Shown here one piece after another: positions 34,445-45,000 of a DNA stretch of 55,127 nt. The notes beneath the pieces were generated by a model. It saw only the letters and a program-made list of their open reading frames with translations. It was not told the DNA's origin and ran no database searches. Each line of letters starts with the position of its first letter. Position 1 is the first letter of the stretch. Source of the stretch: CAYQQR01 sp964420035 (GTDB lineage Bacteria; Bacteroidota; Bacteroidia; Bacteroidales; SM23-62); the NCBI GenBank assembly GCA_964420035.1, contig CAYQQR010000027.1:1-55127 (forward strand), in the 5' to 3' direction. The translations under genes were made by a program, and so were the position numbers.

Positions 34445-36682
34445 ATGGGTGTTATCACAAAAACAGAAGCAGATCTTATACAGTCGGCCTTCGACGACCT
34501 GTTGAAGAGTTGCACTCGCTGTGCATCCGGGACCGATCAGCGTATGATCAAAAAGGCCTTTAATTTTGCCAACAAGGCCCACCAGGGCATACGCCGCAAG
34601 TCGGGGGAACCCTATGTCCTTCACCCAATAGCCGTGGCCAAAATAGTTGTTGCAGAGATCGGTCTGGGTACCCGCTCGGTTATCTGCGCACTCCTGCATG
34701 ACGTGGTCGAAGACACCGATTATAGTATAGAAGATATTGAAAACCACTTCGGCAAGAAAGTTGCCAGTATCATTGACGGTCTGACAAAAATTTCCGGGGT
34801 ATTCGATAACAAATCTTCCCTGCAGGCCGAGAATTTCAGAAAGATGCTGCTCACCTTGTCCGAAGATGTCAGGGTAATCCTGATTAAACTGGCCGACCGG
34901 CTGCACAATATGAGAACCCTGGATTCCCTGCCACCCAACAAGCAGATCAAGATGTCCGGGGAAACCATATACCTGTATGCACCCCTGGCACACCGGCTGG
35001 GTTTGTATGCCATCAAGACCGAGCTGGAAGATCTGAGCCTGAAATTCAGGTATCCCAAAGTTTTTGAAGAGATACTGAAAAAGGTCAAGGACAGTGAAAA
35101 GAGGAGGCTGCAAACCATTAATTCCTTTGCCCTGCCCATCATCGACAAGCTGGGTCGTGAAGACTTCAGGTTTGATATATCCGGCCGACCGAAATCCATT
35201 TACTCCGTCTGGCAAAAGATGCAGCTCAAAAACGTGAATTTCGAAGAGATATTTGACCTCTATGCCATCCGTATCATCTTTGATGCCTTGCCCGATGTTC
35301 CTGAAAAGACCCAATGCTGGAATATCTACAGTATTATTACAGACATCTACATGCCTAAGCCCGAGCGAATCAGGGACTGGGTCAGTACTCCCAAAGCCAA
35401 TGGTTACGAAGCATTGCACGTTACCGTTATGGGACCGCACGGAAAATGGGTGGAGGTTCAGATCAGGACCCGAAGAATGGATGAAATTGCAGAAAGAGGA
35501 CTTGCGGCACACTGGAAATATAAGCAGGCGGGAGAAGCAGCCAGCCCTGAACTTGACAAGTGGATAGAAAAGATCAAAGAAACCCTTGAGAATCCTACAT
35601 CCAATGCACTGGAATTTCTGGATGATTTCAAACTGAATTTATTTGCCTCCGAAATACTCGTGTTTACACCCAAGGGCCATATAAAAACCCTTCCAAAAGA
35701 TTCCACAGTCCTTGATTTTGCTTACGAGATACACACTGAAATCGGCAACAGTGCAATCGGCGCCAAAGTCAATCATAAACTGGTTGGCCTGGCCCATGTT
35801 CTGCAAAGTGGGGACCAGGTCGAGATCATTACTTCAGAGAATCAAAAAGCCAAACGGGATTGGCTCGATTTTGCCATTACAGCCAAAGCAAAAGCATCCA
35901 TCAAAGGATATCTTAAAGCGGAAAATAAGGACCGTGTCGAAAAGGGCAAGAAGATATTGGAAGACCGCCTGGCTGAATACGATCTGCGGCCGAGTTCAAG
36001 GATTTTCAGAAAGCTTTTACCTGCATATGAAGTAACCTCGAAGGATGAGCTTTATTCAAAGATCGGAATGGGCATCATTACCCTGGACAACCTCAAAAAA
36101 ATCCTGAAGAAAAACACCCGGAGCAAATGGATTCGCTACTGGGAGATTCAGTTCGGCAGAGGTTCCCGGACGGCAAAAGACAATAAACCAAAAAATAAAC
36201 CCGCGAAATCAAATACCTCAACCGTCATCCTGCGCGAAGATCCAGAAACCGAAGAGATACCCTACGAGGTTGCCAAATGCTGTAATCCTATTCCCGGTGA
36301 TGACGTAATTGGTTATCGCGGTCATGACGATTCCATCATCATCCATAAATCGAATTGCCCGAATGCAATAAAACTGGCTTCCAGCCAGGGACATCGAATT
36401 GTACCCACCAAGTGGACCACCCACAAGATTCTCTCCTTCCTGGCCAAGATAAGGATCAAGGGAATCGATCACTTTGGCATCTACAACAGCATCACTACGG
36501 TCATCTCCAAAGACCTCAGGGTGAACATGCGTACCATTAACCTGGCCAGTCACGATGGTATCTTTGAAGGTACCATTGAATTTTACGTGCACAACACCAA
36601 GGACCTGAATAATCTGATTATGAATCTAATTAAGATCAAGGGTGTTGAGTCTGTAAGTCGCGTAGAACAAATGGAAAACTAG
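34445..36682 (+). CDS. rel: Bifunctional (p)ppGpp synthetase/hydrolase (Rel/SpoT)
   Basis: A 745-residue alarmone enzyme that makes and degrades (p)ppGpp. Hydrolase half: RRKSGEPYVLHP, LHDVVEDT (His85-Asp86), IDGLTKIS and KLADRLHNMRTL are all intact. Synthetase half: GRPKSIYSVWQKM, FDLYAIRIIFD, YEALHVTVMGPHGKWVEVQIRT. Regulatory half: TGS domain (about 400-460), a Cys-containing region (AKCCNPIPGDDVIGY) and a C-terminal ACT domain (about 670-745). Both activities should therefore be present. The ATG at 34445 is preferred; the frame could start four codons earlier at TTG, right after an in-frame stop. Single gene between the T9SS protein and the Fur-family regulator. Confidence 0.95.
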   Translation: MGVITKTEADLIQSAFDDLLKSCTRCASGTDQRMIKKAFNFANKAHQGIRRKSGEPYVLHPIAVAKIVVAEIGLGTRSVICALLHDVVEDTDYSIEDIENHFGKKVASIIDGLTKISGVFDNKSSLQAENFRKMLLTLSEDVRVILIKLADRLHNMRTLDSLPPNKQIKMSGETIYLYAPLAHRLGLYAIKTELEDLSLKFRYPKVFEEILKKVKDSEKRRLQTINSFALPIIDKLGREDFRFDISGRPKSIYSVWQKMQLKNVNFEEIFDLYAIRIIFDALPDVPEKTQCWNIYSIITDIYMPKPERIRDWVSTPKANGYEALHVTVMGPHGKWVEVQIRTRRMDEIAERGLAAHWKYKQAGEAASPELDKWIEKIKETLENPTSNALEFLDDFKLNLFASEILVFTPKGHIKTLPKDSTVLDFAYEIHTEIGNSAIGAKVNHKLVGLAHVLQSGDQVEIITSENQKAKRDWLDFAITAKAKASIKGYLKAENKDRVEKGKKILEDRLAEYDLRPSSRIFRKLLPAYEVTSKDELYSKIGMGIITLDNLKKILKKNTRSKWIRYWEIQFGRGSRTAKDNKPKNKPAKSNTSTVILREDPETEEIPYEVAKCCNPIPGDDVIGYRGHDDSIIIHKSNCPNAIKLASSQGHRIVPTKWTTHKILSFLAKIRIKGIDHFGIYNSITTVISKDLRVNMRTINLASHDGIFEGTIEFYVHNTKDLNNLIMNLIKIKGVESVSRVEQMEN

Positions 36683-36691
36683 CCATTCGTT

Positions 36692-36761
36692 ATTTAGTCT
36701 AAATTATTTTTAGATTAGGAAATTAATTTCTATTTTTCCTGCTCTAATTTTTAATTAGACT
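36692..36761 (+). promoter_or_regulatory. Nested palindromes upstream of the Fur-family gene (candidate operator)
   Basis: Two 17 bp inverted repeats of the same design (6 bp arms, 5 bp centre) lie 45 bp apart: TCTAAATTATTTTTAGA (36698-36714) and TCTAATTTTTAATTAGA (36743-36759). Between them is a perfect 12 bp palindrome, GAAATTAATTTC (36719-36730). A 13 bp odd palindrome, ATTTAGTCTAAAT (36692-36704), overlaps the first. A weak promoter match (TATTTTTC, 36731-36738) sits between the repeats. Autoregulation by the Fur-family protein is the natural reading. Confidence 0.55.
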
Positions 36762-36766
36762 GAATT

Positions 36767-37207
36767 ATGGTAGTGCAAGAGGTGAAAGAAACGGTAAAGA
36801 AAATTTTCACGGAATACCTTGAGAAGAAGGGACACAGGAAAACCCCGGAACGATATGCCATTTTGGATGAGATCTACTCCCGCGACGGGCATTTTGATAT
36901 AGAATCCCTCTACATTTTTATGAAGAACAAGAATTACAGGGTCAGCCGGGCCACGCTCTATAATACCATTGAATTGTTATTGGATTGCAACCTGGTCATC
37001 AAACATCAATTTGGTAAGAATATCGCCCAGTTTGAAAAGTCCTATCAATGCAAGCAACACGATCATTTGATCGACATTGACACCGGTAAGGTAATCGAAT
37101 TTTGCGATCCCCGGATTCAGGAGATCATTAAGACCGCCTGCGATCTAAACAATTTCAGACCCTCGCATCATTCGCTCTATATTTACGGAACCGCTGAAGA
37201 AGGTTAG
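36767..37207 (+). CDS. Fur family transcriptional regulator
   Basis: A 146-residue metal-dependent repressor family member. The winged-helix half includes HRKTPERYAILDEIYSRDGHFDIESLYIFM (about 23-52) and the recognition helix VSRATLYNTIELLLD. The dimerization half has QCKQHDHLIDIDTGKVIEF and PSHHSLYIYG. The CxxC pair that binds structural zinc in E. coli Fur is missing (DIDT at that place), and no second pair is present near the C-terminus. Metal (iron, zinc or manganese) or peroxide sensing cannot be told apart, so no symbol is given. The upstream region is packed with palindromes that may be its own operator. Confidence 0.9.
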   Translation: MVVQEVKETVKKIFTEYLEKKGHRKTPERYAILDEIYSRDGHFDIESLYIFMKNKNYRVSRATLYNTIELLLDCNLVIKHQFGKNIAQFEKSYQCKQHDHLIDIDTGKVIEFCDPRIQEIIKTACDLNNFRPSHHSLYIYGTAEEG

Positions 37208-37317
37208 TTCATGACCACATTGTAAAACATTCTCATTGACTGACTGATCGTACGCATTGTGCAGTGCATGACCATGGGAAGACCGTGGTCCATTCCATCC
37301 ATTCGCGTTCTAATCAA

Positions 37318-38580
37318 TTAACGTTCGATATACTCACTCCTGTCCGGCCCAACTGAAAGAAATGTAATAGGCACCCCGGTTTCTTTCTCAATAAAGTTGA
37401 TATATTCCTTTAGCGTCCGGGGCAGTTCTTCAAGGCCGCGGGCCCCGGAGACATCTTCATCCCAGCCTTTAAATTCTTTGAATACCGGTTCAACCGGCAG
37501 ATTGATATCGTAAGGAACCTGTCCGGTTTCTTTTCCGTTAACCCTATAGGCTGTACAAACCTTAAGGGTATCAAATCCGGTAAGCACATCGGCCTTGGTC
37601 ATGTTCAGGCGGGTAACCCCATTAAGCATGATGGCGTATTTCAGGATGGGCAGGTCAAGCCATCCGCAACGTCTGGGTCTTCCGGTAGTAGCCCCATATT
37701 CTGCTCCCTGTTCCCGCAGTTTTTCCCCGACTGCATTATCCTGTTCTGTCGGGAAAGGTCCGCCGCCAACACGGGTGCAATAGGCCTTGAAAATTCCAAT
37801 CACCTCACCAATGCGGGAAGGAGCAATCCCCAATCCGGAAACTGCGCCGGCACAAATGGTATTGCTGGAAGTCACGTATGGATAAGAACCGAAATCGATA
37901 TCCAGCATGGTGCCCTGTGCACCTTCACCAAGGATGGATCTGCCTTCACGGAGGTACTGATTGATCAGATATTCACTGTCGACCAGTTTCAGTTTACGGA
38001 TCAGGTCGATTCCCTCAAACCAGCCGGTTTCAAATTCCTTCAGATCATAATCAAAATCATATTGCTTCAGGATATCTTTGTGCTTGCGAGTCAGAAAATT
38101 ATATTTTTCTTTAAAATCGGGTTGCAATATATCCCCTATCCGCAAACCGTTTCTGCCTGTTTTATCCATATAGGTAGGCCCGATACCTTTTAGTGTGGAA
38201 CCTATTTTCGTTTTTCCCTTGGCTGCTTCCGAAGCTGCATCCAAAATTCGGTGGGTAGGAAGGATCAAATGGGCCTTTTTGGAAATAAACAGGTTGGGCG
38301 AAACATCCACACCAAGATCATTGATCTCTTTAACCTCTTTATGGAATACGACAGGATCGATCACCACCCCGTTTCCGATGATATTTTTACTTTTTGGATG
38401 AAACACGCCCGATGGAATATTATGCAGTATGTGCTTGATATTGTTGAATTCAAGCGTGTGACCCGCATTCGGACCGCCCTGGAACCTGGCTATTACGTCA
38501 TAACGGGGCGTCAATACATCAACAATCTTTCCCTTTCCTTCATCCCCCCACTGAAGGCCCAGAAGTACATCAATTTTCAT
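37318..38580 (-). CDS. purA: Adenylosuccinate synthetase
   Basis: A 420-residue cytoplasmic enzyme that joins IMP and aspartate using GTP in the first step from IMP to AMP. Clear marks are LGLQWGDEGKGKIVD (P-loop and catalytic Asp/His region, residues 8-22), FQGGPNAGHTLEF (about 33-45), GEGAQGTMLDIDFGSYPYVTSSN (about 217-239) and TTGRPRRCGWLDLP (about 299-312). Length is normal. It converges on the Fur-family gene and lies 56 bp downstream of the MFS gene on the same strand. Confidence 0.97.
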   Translation of the reverse strand: MKIDVLLGLQWGDEGKGKIVDVLTPRYDVIARFQGGPNAGHTLEFNNIKHILHNIPSGVFHPKSKNIIGNGVVIDPVVFHKEVKEINDLGVDVSPNLFISKKAHLILPTHRILDAASEAAKGKTKIGSTLKGIGPTYMDKTGRNGLRIGDILQPDFKEKYNFLTRKHKDILKQYDFDYDLKEFETGWFEGIDLIRKLKLVDSEYLINQYLREGRSILGEGAQGTMLDIDFGSYPYVTSSNTICAGAVSGLGIAPSRIGEVIGIFKAYCTRVGGGPFPTEQDNAVGEKLREQGAEYGATTGRPRRCGWLDLPILKYAIMLNGVTRLNMTKADVLTGFDTLKVCTAYRVNGKETGQVPYDINLPVEPVFKEFKGWDEDVSGARGLEELPRTLKEYINFIEKETGVPITFLSVGPDRSEYIER

Positions 38581-38636
38581 GAAACTTAATTTTACAGTTT
38601 CCCAAAAAACCCCACTAAATTATGAAAAAACACGGA

Positions 38637-40034
38637 CTAAGCAGCCGGTTTTTTATTGGGTTCTTCCAATCCGTGTCCTGAAACTCGGTCCTCGCGTTTC
38701 AGCATAACCGCAAAGAACAATCCCAGAAGTCCGAGGACCACAAGCAATAAGATGGTCCATTGATAATCATAGCTGGCGGTCCCGGCCTCTACCATGGCAG
38801 CGTTGACATCCGGGTTGGTCCTGTCCAGTATGAAGCCCATTAATATCGGAATGAGCATCAAGCCATAATTCTGAATGGTGAACATGGTCCCATAGGCGGT
38901 ACCCAGCCTGTTTTGAGCAACAATTTTAGCCACCGCGGGCCACATGGCCGCGGGAACCAGGCTGAAAGCGACACCCAGCAGGAACATAGGCAACAAGGGC
39001 CAGATATGGGTCAGGGCCAAAATCAGGTGCACCACGATCAGCAAAAGAGAACCCAATATCATGAGCGAAGCGCTCTTACCCTTAAAGTCGCATACCCATC
39101 CAAAAACAGGTGTGAAAATAACCGTACCGAAGGGAAGAATGGTCACAATCCGGCCAGCTACATCCTGCGCCACACCGAATTTATTATAAAGCAGGTCGGC
39201 TGCAAAGGGCATGAATGGAAAGACAGCACCATAAAAAGTAAGACACAACAGGGTTATATAAATAAACGAACGGTTGCTGAACAAGAGCTTAAGATCGATC
39301 CACCGCAGCTTCTCTATAACTTCCTGCCCGTTGCGCTGCTTAATCTGCCTGTCGTATCGGTTGTCCATGATGGCAAAGGTAATAAAGGTGAAAAGTCCAA
39401 CCACCATCAATCCGAATCCGAAGTAGCCAGCGGCGGTGACACTACTCCCGGCAGTCAGCAGGTTGCGGGAAAAGATCAGGGCTGCAGCCGTTCCGAAACG
39501 ACCAAAAGCCAGGCTGATGGCAAAGGCCAGAGCTAACTCCTTGCCCTTGAACCACTTGGCTATGATCTTATTCAGCGTGACATAAAAGGTTTCAGCACCC
39601 AATCCAAAAAGAATTCTTCCCAGGATCATCAACTTCAGGGCCGGTGAATATTTACTGAGGAAAGAATCAAAAACACCAAATCCGGCTCCGCCTTCCATAA
39701 AGGTTTCACTGGCCCCGTATGCAATCAAAAAGGTTCCAAGCAACATGAACGAAAGGAAGGTGAATCCGGTTCTGCGAATACCCCATCGATCCAGGATGAT
39801 CCCACCCAGAAAAGCCATAAGAATGATGGAGTTGGTTAGTGAATAAGCACCATACCATGTCCCGTATTCTGTGTTGGTCCATCCAACCTGTACCTGTAAT
39901 TCCGTTTTGATGCCTGAAAAAACGTCATAGAAATAATAACTGGAGAACATAACGAAACTAAACAGTACCAGGGCCGTCCACCGCACCAGCGGGATGTCTT
40001 TCATCGTCCTGTGTATGTTGTTCATGATGATCAC
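38637..40034 (-). CDS. MFS transporter (resembles MFSD1 group)
   Basis: A 465-residue inner membrane protein with 12 predicted helices. Motif A-like GGIILDRWGIRRTG (about 77-90) and LNKIIAKWFKGKELALAFAISLAFGRFGT (about 158-186) are visible; the latter resembles the eukaryotic MFSD1 dipeptide exporter group and its bacterial relatives. Substrate is unknown. A peptide or sugar-acid substrate is possible but not supported by neighbours (purA downstream, acyl-CoA ligase divergent). Start taken at 40034 (MIIMNNIH); an inner ATG at the fourth codon or at MKDIPLVRW is possible. Confidence 0.85.
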   Translation of the reverse strand: MIIMNNIHRTMKDIPLVRWTALVLFSFVMFSSYYFYDVFSGIKTELQVQVGWTNTEYGTWYGAYSLTNSIILMAFLGGIILDRWGIRRTGFTFLSFMLLGTFLIAYGASETFMEGGAGFGVFDSFLSKYSPALKLMILGRILFGLGAETFYVTLNKIIAKWFKGKELALAFAISLAFGRFGTAAALIFSRNLLTAGSSVTAAGYFGFGLMVVGLFTFITFAIMDNRYDRQIKQRNGQEVIEKLRWIDLKLLFSNRSFIYITLLCLTFYGAVFPFMPFAADLLYNKFGVAQDVAGRIVTILPFGTVIFTPVFGWVCDFKGKSASLMILGSLLLIVVHLILALTHIWPLLPMFLLGVAFSLVPAAMWPAVAKIVAQNRLGTAYGTMFTIQNYGLMLIPILMGFILDRTNPDVNAAMVEAGTASYDYQWTILLLVVLGLLGLFFAVMLKREDRVSGHGLEEPNKKPAA

Positions 40035-40123
40035 GAATTTGGATGAAGCTCAAAAGTAAGAAAAATAAGATCATAAATAATTCTTAATTTTATTGCAGCA
40101 CTAAGATCATAATTGAAACTGCC

Positions 40124-42037
40124 ATGGCCCGTAAAACCATCATTCAACTTTTCGAGGAAAGCGTGAAGAAATACGCCAACAATCCGTTCATGCTGGAAAA
40201 AACTGATGATACCTACCAACCTGCCAGCTATTCAGATATCCGCGGGGAAGTAACCAGGTTTGCAGCAGGATTGATGAGCATGGGTGTTCAAAAGGGAGAC
40301 CGGATTGCGCTTTTGTCCGAAGGTCGCAACGACTGGGTGATTAGCGAATTGGGAATCCTATATGCCGGCGCTGTCAATGTCCCTTTATCGGTTAAACTTG
40401 CTGAGCCGGAGGAGATCAAGTTCCGGCTGGAGCATTCAGGTTCTGTTATGCTTATAGTCTCCGGTCATCAGCATAAGAAGATCGGGGGCATGCGGAAAAA
40501 CATCAAAGCATTGAAACAGGTAATCTGTCTCGATTCCATAGAAAATGCCGGAAAAGGAGAGAGCACAAAAGAAGCACTCTGCAAACTGGGAGATGAATTC
40601 CTCGACAAGAAGTTCAAAGAATTTGAAGAACGCTGGTCCGGTGTGGAAGGGGATGACCTGGCCAACATCTGTTACACATCCGGGACCACGGCCGATCCGA
40701 AAGGCATCATGCTCACCCACGGAAACTACACGGCCAATGTGGAACAAGCCCGCGGTCTTATGCCCGTCCCGGAATGGTATACAACCCTGCTGATCCTGCC
40801 GTGGGATCATTCCTTTGCCCACACGGCAGGGATATATACCATCATGTCCGCCGGGGCCAGTGCGGCTTCTGTCCAGGTGGGTTCAACGGGTCTCGAAACC
40901 TTAAAGAATATACCTGTTAATATCAAAGAGATCAAACCGGTATTCCTGCTCAGTGTTCCCGCCCTGGCCAAGAATTTCAGGAAGAATATTGAAAGAAGCA
41001 TCAGGGAAAAGGGACCTAAGGTGGAAAAACTTTTCAACCGCACCTTAAAACTGGCTTATGACTATAACGGTCTGGGCATTGACCGGGGAAAAGGATGGAA
41101 AAAGCTGAAATGGCCCTTATTGAAGTTTTATGATATGCTGATATTCTCCAAGATACGTCAGGGATTTGGAGGCAAACTAAAGTTTTTTATCGGCGGAGGA
41201 GCCTTGCTGGATATTGAATTGCAGCGGTTCTTTTATGCTATTGGTATTCCCATGTTCCAGGGGTATGGTTTGACAGAAGCTTCCCCCATTATTTCTTCCA
41301 ATTCGGAAGAGCGCCATAAACTCGGAACCTCAGGTTACCTGGTAAGCGATCTCGATCTCAGGATTTTGGATGATGACGGAAATGAACTGCCTGCCGGAGA
41401 GAAGGGCGAGATCGTGGTGCGGGGTGAAAATGTCATGAAAGGCTATTGGAAAAATGAAGAAGCTACAAAAGATACTATCCGCGATGGATGGTTGCACACG
41501 GGCGATTTGGGTTATATGGATGAAGACGGTTTCCTGAATGTTCTCGGAAGATTTAAAAGTCTTTTGATTTCTGATGATGGTGAGAAATTCAGTCCGGAGA
41601 GTATTGAGGAAGCCTTCACCATGAAATTGTCCACGGTTGACCAGTGCATGCTGCATAACGATCAGCATCCCTATACCATTTGCCTGCTGGTACCGAATAT
41701 TGAAGGTGTTAAAAGAGCGCTGAAAGAGAGGAACGTTGATCCAAACTCTGAACAAACACCAACAGAAGCGCTCGGCATCATCGAAGAGGAAATGGCCCGT
41801 TTCAGAAAAGGAGGACCCTTTGAAGACATGTTCCCGCATCGCTGGCTTCCGTCAGCAACAGCCATTCTGCCGGAAGCCTTCACCGAGGAGAACCATATGC
41901 TGAATTCAACGCTCAAGATGGTTCGTGGCAAGATCACTGAACAGTATGACGATGTCATTGAACGCCTCTATCAACCGGCCAACAAAGACATAAGGCACCA
42001 GGAAAACATGGATACAATAAAGAAACTTCTTATCTAG
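40124..42037 (+). CDS. Long-chain acyl-CoA synthetase (AMP-forming)
   Basis: A 637-residue enzyme of the ANL superfamily that activates fatty acids as acyl-adenylates and then CoA thioesters. It shows the AMP-binding loop CYTSGTTADPKGIMLTHGN (about 183-201), GYGLTEASP (about 382-390), GWLHTGDLGYMDEDGF (about 455-470) and the hinge GRFKSLLISDDGEKFSPE. The subgroup is the one annotated as long-chain fatty acid-CoA ligase in Bacteroidota. The exact chain length cannot be read. It is divergent from the MFS gene and is followed after 11 bp by the propeller-SpoIIE gene, so the two are probably co-transcribed. Confidence 0.92.
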   Translation: MARKTIIQLFEESVKKYANNPFMLEKTDDTYQPASYSDIRGEVTRFAAGLMSMGVQKGDRIALLSEGRNDWVISELGILYAGAVNVPLSVKLAEPEEIKFRLEHSGSVMLIVSGHQHKKIGGMRKNIKALKQVICLDSIENAGKGESTKEALCKLGDEFLDKKFKEFEERWSGVEGDDLANICYTSGTTADPKGIMLTHGNYTANVEQARGLMPVPEWYTTLLILPWDHSFAHTAGIYTIMSAGASAASVQVGSTGLETLKNIPVNIKEIKPVFLLSVPALAKNFRKNIERSIREKGPKVEKLFNRTLKLAYDYNGLGIDRGKGWKKLKWPLLKFYDMLIFSKIRQGFGGKLKFFIGGGALLDIELQRFFYAIGIPMFQGYGLTEASPIISSNSEERHKLGTSGYLVSDLDLRILDDDGNELPAGEKGEIVVRGENVMKGYWKNEEATKDTIRDGWLHTGDLGYMDEDGFLNVLGRFKSLLISDDGEKFSPESIEEAFTMKLSTVDQCMLHNDQHPYTICLLVPNIEGVKRALKERNVDPNSEQTPTEALGIIEEEMARFRKGGPFEDMFPHRWLPSATAILPEAFTEENHMLNSTLKMVRGKITEQYDDVIERLYQPANKDIRHQENMDTIKKLLI

Positions 42038-42048
42038 TTCCGATTAAC

Positions 42049-45000
42049 ATGCCCCTCGGACGATTATTATACGGGCTGCTGTCAGGATTTCTGCCTTTGC
42101 TCATTCATGCACAATCGGGAAGCCCTTTTTATACCCATTTCGAACATCCGGAATTTACGGGACGCCCCGTTCAGGCTATTGTCAGTGATGAGTGGAACGA
42201 TATGCTGCTGATGAACCAAAACGGGATCATGCATTTCAATTCAGAGGAATGGCAAAGGATCAGTATCCGGCAGCATCCGACTACAATAGCCATAGATCCT
42301 TTCACCTTCCTGGGATATGCCGGGTTCAGAAATGACCATGGTTATCTCGAAAAAAAACTGGATGGGCAATATCATTTCACCTCCCTGTCGGGAAACCAAC
42401 ATCGAAAAAGCCCGATAAAACAAATATTGATCGCTGAGAATGAGGTCATTTTCCGGAGCGAAAGATCTATTTACAGTTATGACCGTTTTAAACTTGAACT
42501 CGATCAGGAATATCAGACGGACAGTATCTATCCCGAAGGCTTCTTCCTGCACAACGACATCCTTCACGCCATCGTGCCGGGCAGCGGATTCATTCGCTTT
42601 ATCTCAGGTAAGAAAGAACAAATGAAATCCGACCTTGTTCCCGATGCAGCATTCGCGGGGCAATGTGACCTTGGTTCCGGTCTTTCGCTGCTATGCTTCT
42701 CAAATGGAGCCTTGTTCACCTTCAATGGCTCAGAATTGGAAGAATATAGAGTCAAGGACCATGAATACCTTGTAAACAGTATCACAACGGGATTATTGGA
42801 TGTCAGTTCAGATTGGTTTGCCTGTTCCACCATACTGGGCGGGTGCATCATCATAGATAAAAATACCGGCGAGACCCGGTACACCATAAGCTATCAGAAT
42901 GGCCTGCCCGATGATGAGATCTACGCGATGGGACTGGATCAAAACGGTGGTTTGTGGCTGTCGCATGAATACGGTCTTACCCGGGTGGATTTTTCCTTCC
43001 CGGCCACTCGCTTTGATACTTACGAGGGACTGGAGGGAAACCTGTTCTCGGTCAATAATCACCCGGGTAAACTCTTTGTTGGAACAAGTGAAGGGATATA
43101 TGAACTGACAGAGAAGCGAAGCTATGAAGAAAAGGAGGTCGTGGTACCCCTTGTTAACAAAGCTCCTCCCTCCTCCCCTGTACCGGAGATCACTCAGGAA
43201 CAGCCTGTTTCAAAACTTGATTCCGTTGATCAGGATACCCTTGGTTGGTGGGAACGGCGCAAACTAAGAAGAGCTCAGAGACAACAGGAAAAAGATGATA
43301 CTGAGGTCAGGGATACAAGTTCCGAACGTTCGGGGATTGCCAGGTTCTTCAGCCGGATGGCAGACAATATTCAAAGCACTTTCACCCGGGAGGAAGAACA
43401 GATTGAGGAACAACCGACTCCACCCCAACGGGAAAAAACATCCTACATCAGAAAAAAGATCCAGAATCTTCTTTCTGTTAACTATGAATTCAGAAAAGTC
43501 GAAGGACTCAACAAGAAATGCAGGATTCTGGTCCGTATAGGGGACCATTTGCTGGCCGGGACAAATTCCGGTTTATACGAAGTGATCGATGGAGAAGCAA
43601 TGTTGATCTATCCGGATCTCTATGTCGGCTTCCTGGTCCCCTCGGTCACTCCCGGTCAATTCTTTGCAGGAAGCTATCAGGGTCTGTTTCTGATGCAATT
43701 CAAGGAAGATCAGTGGGAAGTCATACAACGATTTCCATCTCCCGTGACCCCCATCATATCCGTCACTGAAGCAGACAGCGGAGATATCTGGGCCGGTAGT
43801 GAGAACTATGTCTATCACTTCACCCGTGAGAAGGATTCGCTGATAACCCAATCATACCGGTTCAATAACACCGGATACAATATGATACGGGTTAAAAAGC
43901 TGGGGAACAGCATTTTTTTGTTAACCAATGAAGGTGTTTTCACGGTAACAGAAAAGGAAATCACGCCCTACTCCCTGCAGGATTCAATACAAAGCAGTAC
44001 TCCACGGTATTTATTATCCCAAAGAGAAGTAGTCTGGATCTCTGACGGAAACCGCTGGATCAGCATTTCGGGAGAAGAAAAATACAACATAGGTTTAACG
44101 CGGTACCTGGACCTGTTCACACAGGTAAGAGAGATCCATCTGGATGCGCCGGGGAATCTATGGATCGTCCAGGGAAGAGACGAATTGTACAGGATTGAGT
44201 CCGGGTCCTATGAACCCGATTTTAGCTTAAATATCAGCCAGGTGCGTGGCAGGCACCGGTCCTTTGACCCTTATGAAGTGCTGAACCTAAATCATAATGA
44301 GCGATCCCTTCGTATTTATGTTTCAGCCCCCTTTTATCTGCGCCCCGAATCAACCCAGTTTCAGTATTACCTGGAAGAAATAATGGATGGCTGGTCGGGC
44401 TGGACGCGAAGCAATGAGATAGACCTGCCGGTCCTTCCAACAGGAAAATATGTTTTGAATATCCGGGCAAGAAATGTTCTGGGAGAGCTGACCGAATCCC
44501 GTTCTATTACTTTCAGCATTCGACCCCCCTTCTGGCAAAGCTGGTGGTTCATTGGTCTTTGTGCACTTTTTCTCATCCTGATCCTCATCCTCATCATTCG
44601 TCTCAGGCTCCGTAAACTCAGGCACGATAAAATGATCCTTGAAGAGCGGGTGCGGGAACGCACCATGGAGATCGAGCGCCAGAAAAATGAAATTGAAAAC
44701 CAGCAAAAAGAGATTACCGACAGCATTTTGTATGCGCAGATGATCCAGAGAGCAGTCATGCCTTCCCTGGAAGAGTTTTCCCAACTCTTACCGGAATTGT
44801 TTATCCTCTTCCTGCCCCGGGATATCGTGAGCGGTGATTTTTACTACCTCAACAGGAAAGACGGGCAGATCATCATAGCCGCGGCCGATTGCACCGGTCA
44901 TGGTGTGCCGGGTGCTTTTATGAGCATGCTGGGTATCTCACAATTGAATGAGATCATTTCCAACACCAAAAAGGTCCGGGCCAACACGGTACTCAATCAG

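Noticed and set aside
34415..35512. 365-codon minus-strand frame within rel
   Set aside because: Opposite strand of a gene with intact Rel motifs; no family resemblance.
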